This document shows, piece by piece, positions 61,870 to 64,000 of a DNA stretch of 64,000 nucleotides. The notes below the pieces were generated by a model. That model did no database searches and was not told where the DNA came from. It saw only the letters and a list, made by a program, of their open reading frames with translations. Each line of letters starts with the position of its first letter. Positions within the stretch are counted from its first letter, which is position 1. The position numbers and the translations under genes were made by a program. Origin of the DNA: Antedon mediterranea (Eukaryota; Echinodermata; Crinoidea; Comatulida; Antedonidae); assembly GCF_964355755.1 (NCBI RefSeq), contig NC_092676.1:19452288-19516287 (forward strand), given 5' to 3'.

Positions 61870-64000
61870 CCGTAAGTAAAAAGTCAAATGTGTTTAATAT
61901 TGCTGGAATATTATTGTCTAGAGTGTGTATAAACATGTATTTGAATATCTGTTGATCGTTGTCTTGCGTTTAAAATTGTTTGCAAAATGACTTTCCTGCG
62001 GCAGTGTTTTTGATGGCTAGTATACCAAGAGAGACAGTCGTCTCTGTGCATACATGCATATGTAAATTGGTTTTTTATTCCATACAGTTTTATCATTTCT
62101 CACTGCAAACTAAAGTCAAATGCATTGTTATTACACTTAAATGACCGAGTTCTTTTACGATAAAAAAAAACATTTTTCCATTTTTTAATTTTTTTTTTTG
62201 CCTATGGTAGTTTTGAAGTTTTTTCTGCCTTGGTAATAATGGTAAGAAATGATTTGACCGTTTGCATCACCAAATAAAGACCGTTTAGACCAGCGTTCTG
62301 CAAACTTTTTCTTTTGCGGCCTAAAATCTGGTTCCCGGGACAAAACCGAGGCCAAACTACCCAGCTGGATAAACGTAATAGAATAGTCTGTCACCTCGGG
62401 GTGTATACAAACGCTTTCTTTTCTTTTGTAAATAGGACTTTTGTAGACTTTGAAACATTGTGTACTCATTCTGTTTCAGTTTTTGAATGAGAAGAGTATA
62501 AGGCGTGGGAGGGAAGATTAGGTTGGCTTCAGTTGTGTTAATCTACCTTACGTTGTCGCATCAATGAGACTAAACAGCTACAACTCAGTAAAATGGTTCA
62601 AAGTTGCATTTAGGACAGTAACATACTTTAAGAAAATGTTCCCGTCTTAATAGCTAAATTTACTTATATATAAATATATTACAAACACAAAATTTATAAC
62701 AAGATATAGTATATCTTCATTAAAATAAATCAGATTCATGGTTTAAGAATGTATTTTGGAGAGCTTTAAGTTTCTGTTTCAGTTTTGTAGGCCGATTCTT
62801 TGATAGGTCATTGGATGTGTTCAGCATTAATCTTCTAATGAATCACGGCCAATTTCTGACATCAAATCTTAATGCTGTTTCTTTTTGAAATGTTTTTGAA
62901 CACTAAACTTTAGATACCAGTGATATGAATGGTGATTGTGGACTTCACTGAACCAGAGGGTGACGTCACAATTTTCAAAATCTAAATTTCATCTCAAGAT
63001 ATACGTGTTACCGGTAACCTGTAGTAGTTGGAAAGTCGGAACTTCTGCGAAGAGAAGAAGAAATAATTATACTAATGCTCAAAAAAGTTTTCCATTCAGT
63101 TGGGAAATTTCAGAAAAACAATACCAAAAGTATATTTTGATACAGTACCAATTATTTTTGATTATTTACACAAATTCATTGGCTTCTCAAATGTATGTTT
63201 TAATTGCATGGGACACATGCAAATAGATGTGCGGTGATAAATTGTGAACGGTGATACTTCCAGTGGTTACACAAACAATTATCTTGGTTGACATTTGCAG
63301 GTGAAGGCATAGATAGGTAAATCCCTACTCCCACCTGCTCCTCCCACCCATATTTCCCTGAAATACATAATATTTTTTAAAAACATGCAGCTTTATGTTA
63401 TTGTTGAACATCTTGAACACTAGTCGTCATTAGACATTGTGCGTATCACCTAGGTTCACCTCTCGGTAACTATGTCTAATATCTGCTTATTTTAAACCCA
63501 CATCTACAGTAATAAAATATAAAATATGTGACTGTCTCTTTAAGCTTGATTAACAATGTTTGTATGTTATAAGTAGGACACAATTATAACCTGGATATTT
63601 TATATTTTATAACATAGATTATGTAATAATTAGAGGTACAATTTGTTTTAGGCTGTTCCAGTGAATCTAAAAGAGTCGTCGTCAACTGGACTGGGTTTTC
63701 TGATATTTAAAGTTATTTTATAAGTTTCCGTTGAAAAAAAAAAATAGTACTATACGATCAATTAATTTTTATTAAGGGTATTTGGTTCTTTTTTGAAATA
63801 TTTTGCATGACTGTCCCTGTAATTATGATCAACATTGTTTGAAAATAAGTAGGTCACATAATGAAGAAATTAATGTTTATACTGTACATTAGATACATTT
63901 TCATTAATCCAGTAAAACAGCATTAAATCAGTGAAAAATAAGACCCATGCTCTTTTTTATAAAGCATAAATGGAGCTGCTTTTACTATTAAGAATATATT
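61870..64000. other. PAAF1 3' flank / 3' UTR region
   Basis: AATAAA occurs at 62273 and later, so the transcript end could lie here. A dispersed repeat fragment (GACCAGCGTTCTGCAAACTT) lies near 62290. TGACGTCA at 62961. A 96-codon frame at 62936-63226 has no recognisable domain. Confidence 0.4.

Overview
The window looks like AT-rich nuclear DNA from a metazoan, probably a marine invertebrate deuterostome such as an echinoderm. I infer this from spliced genes with GT-AG introns, an apolipoprotein-L-like gene, many small terminal-inverted-repeat (TIR) elements, and fragments of CR1/L2-like and RTE-like LINEs. I cannot name the species.

Two host genes can be reconstructed exon by exon. (1) On the minus strand, about 3.3-1.2 kb, a five-exon gene encodes a ~415-residue apolipoprotein-L-like protein. 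(2) On the plus strand, 4.1-61.9 kb, an eleven-exon gene encodes a 398-residue WD-repeat protein that I recognise as PAAF1, the counterpart of yeast Rpn14 and an assembly chaperone of the 19S proteasome base. All splice phases join without a frame break. The genes are head to head with about 0.8 kb between their proposed start codons. The first ten PAAF1 exons lie within 18.4 kb; the last, carrying 50 codons, follows a 39.2-kb intron. Almost everything else in the window is PAAF1 intron.

Layout: 0-1.05 kb, 3' end of a CR1/L2-like LINE. 1.2-3.3 kb, ApoL-like gene. 4.1-6.5 kb, PAAF1 exons 1-3 with a long-TIR element, a reverse-transcriptase relic and copy 1 of a TA-flanked TIR element. 6.6-11.3 kb, three tandem ~1.55-kb units with terminal hairpins. 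11.5-15.5 kb, PAAF1 exons 4-9 with small MITEs. 15.5-22.5 kb, SINE-like and LINE fragments and MITEs, then exon 10. 22.85-24.5 kb, a TIR element with six AACCGGTT sites, itself invaded by a long-TIR element. 25.1-26.1 kb, a 5S-like fragment and a TIR element. 26.7-27.8 kb, a fold-back element holding two tRNA-Val-like sequences. 29.8-35.5 kb, a ~140-bp satellite array interrupted by a LINE insertion. 36-46 kb, further TIR elements and minisatellites, including an 18-bp array grown inside copy 2 of the TA-flanked element. 47.7-50.2 kb, a decayed RTE/BovB-like LINE. 52-57 kb, TTAA-flanked elements and a solo LINE 3' end. 61.7 kb, last PAAF1 exon. 62-64 kb, 3' flank.

No operon, CRISPR array or prokaryotic feature is present. 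The most unusual material is the mobile DNA: a fold-back element carrying tRNA-like sequences, elements carrying perfect Grainyhead-type and CRE-type palindromes, and a satellite whose monomer length switches between 140 and 144 bp. All splice sites and repeat boundaries were read by eye.
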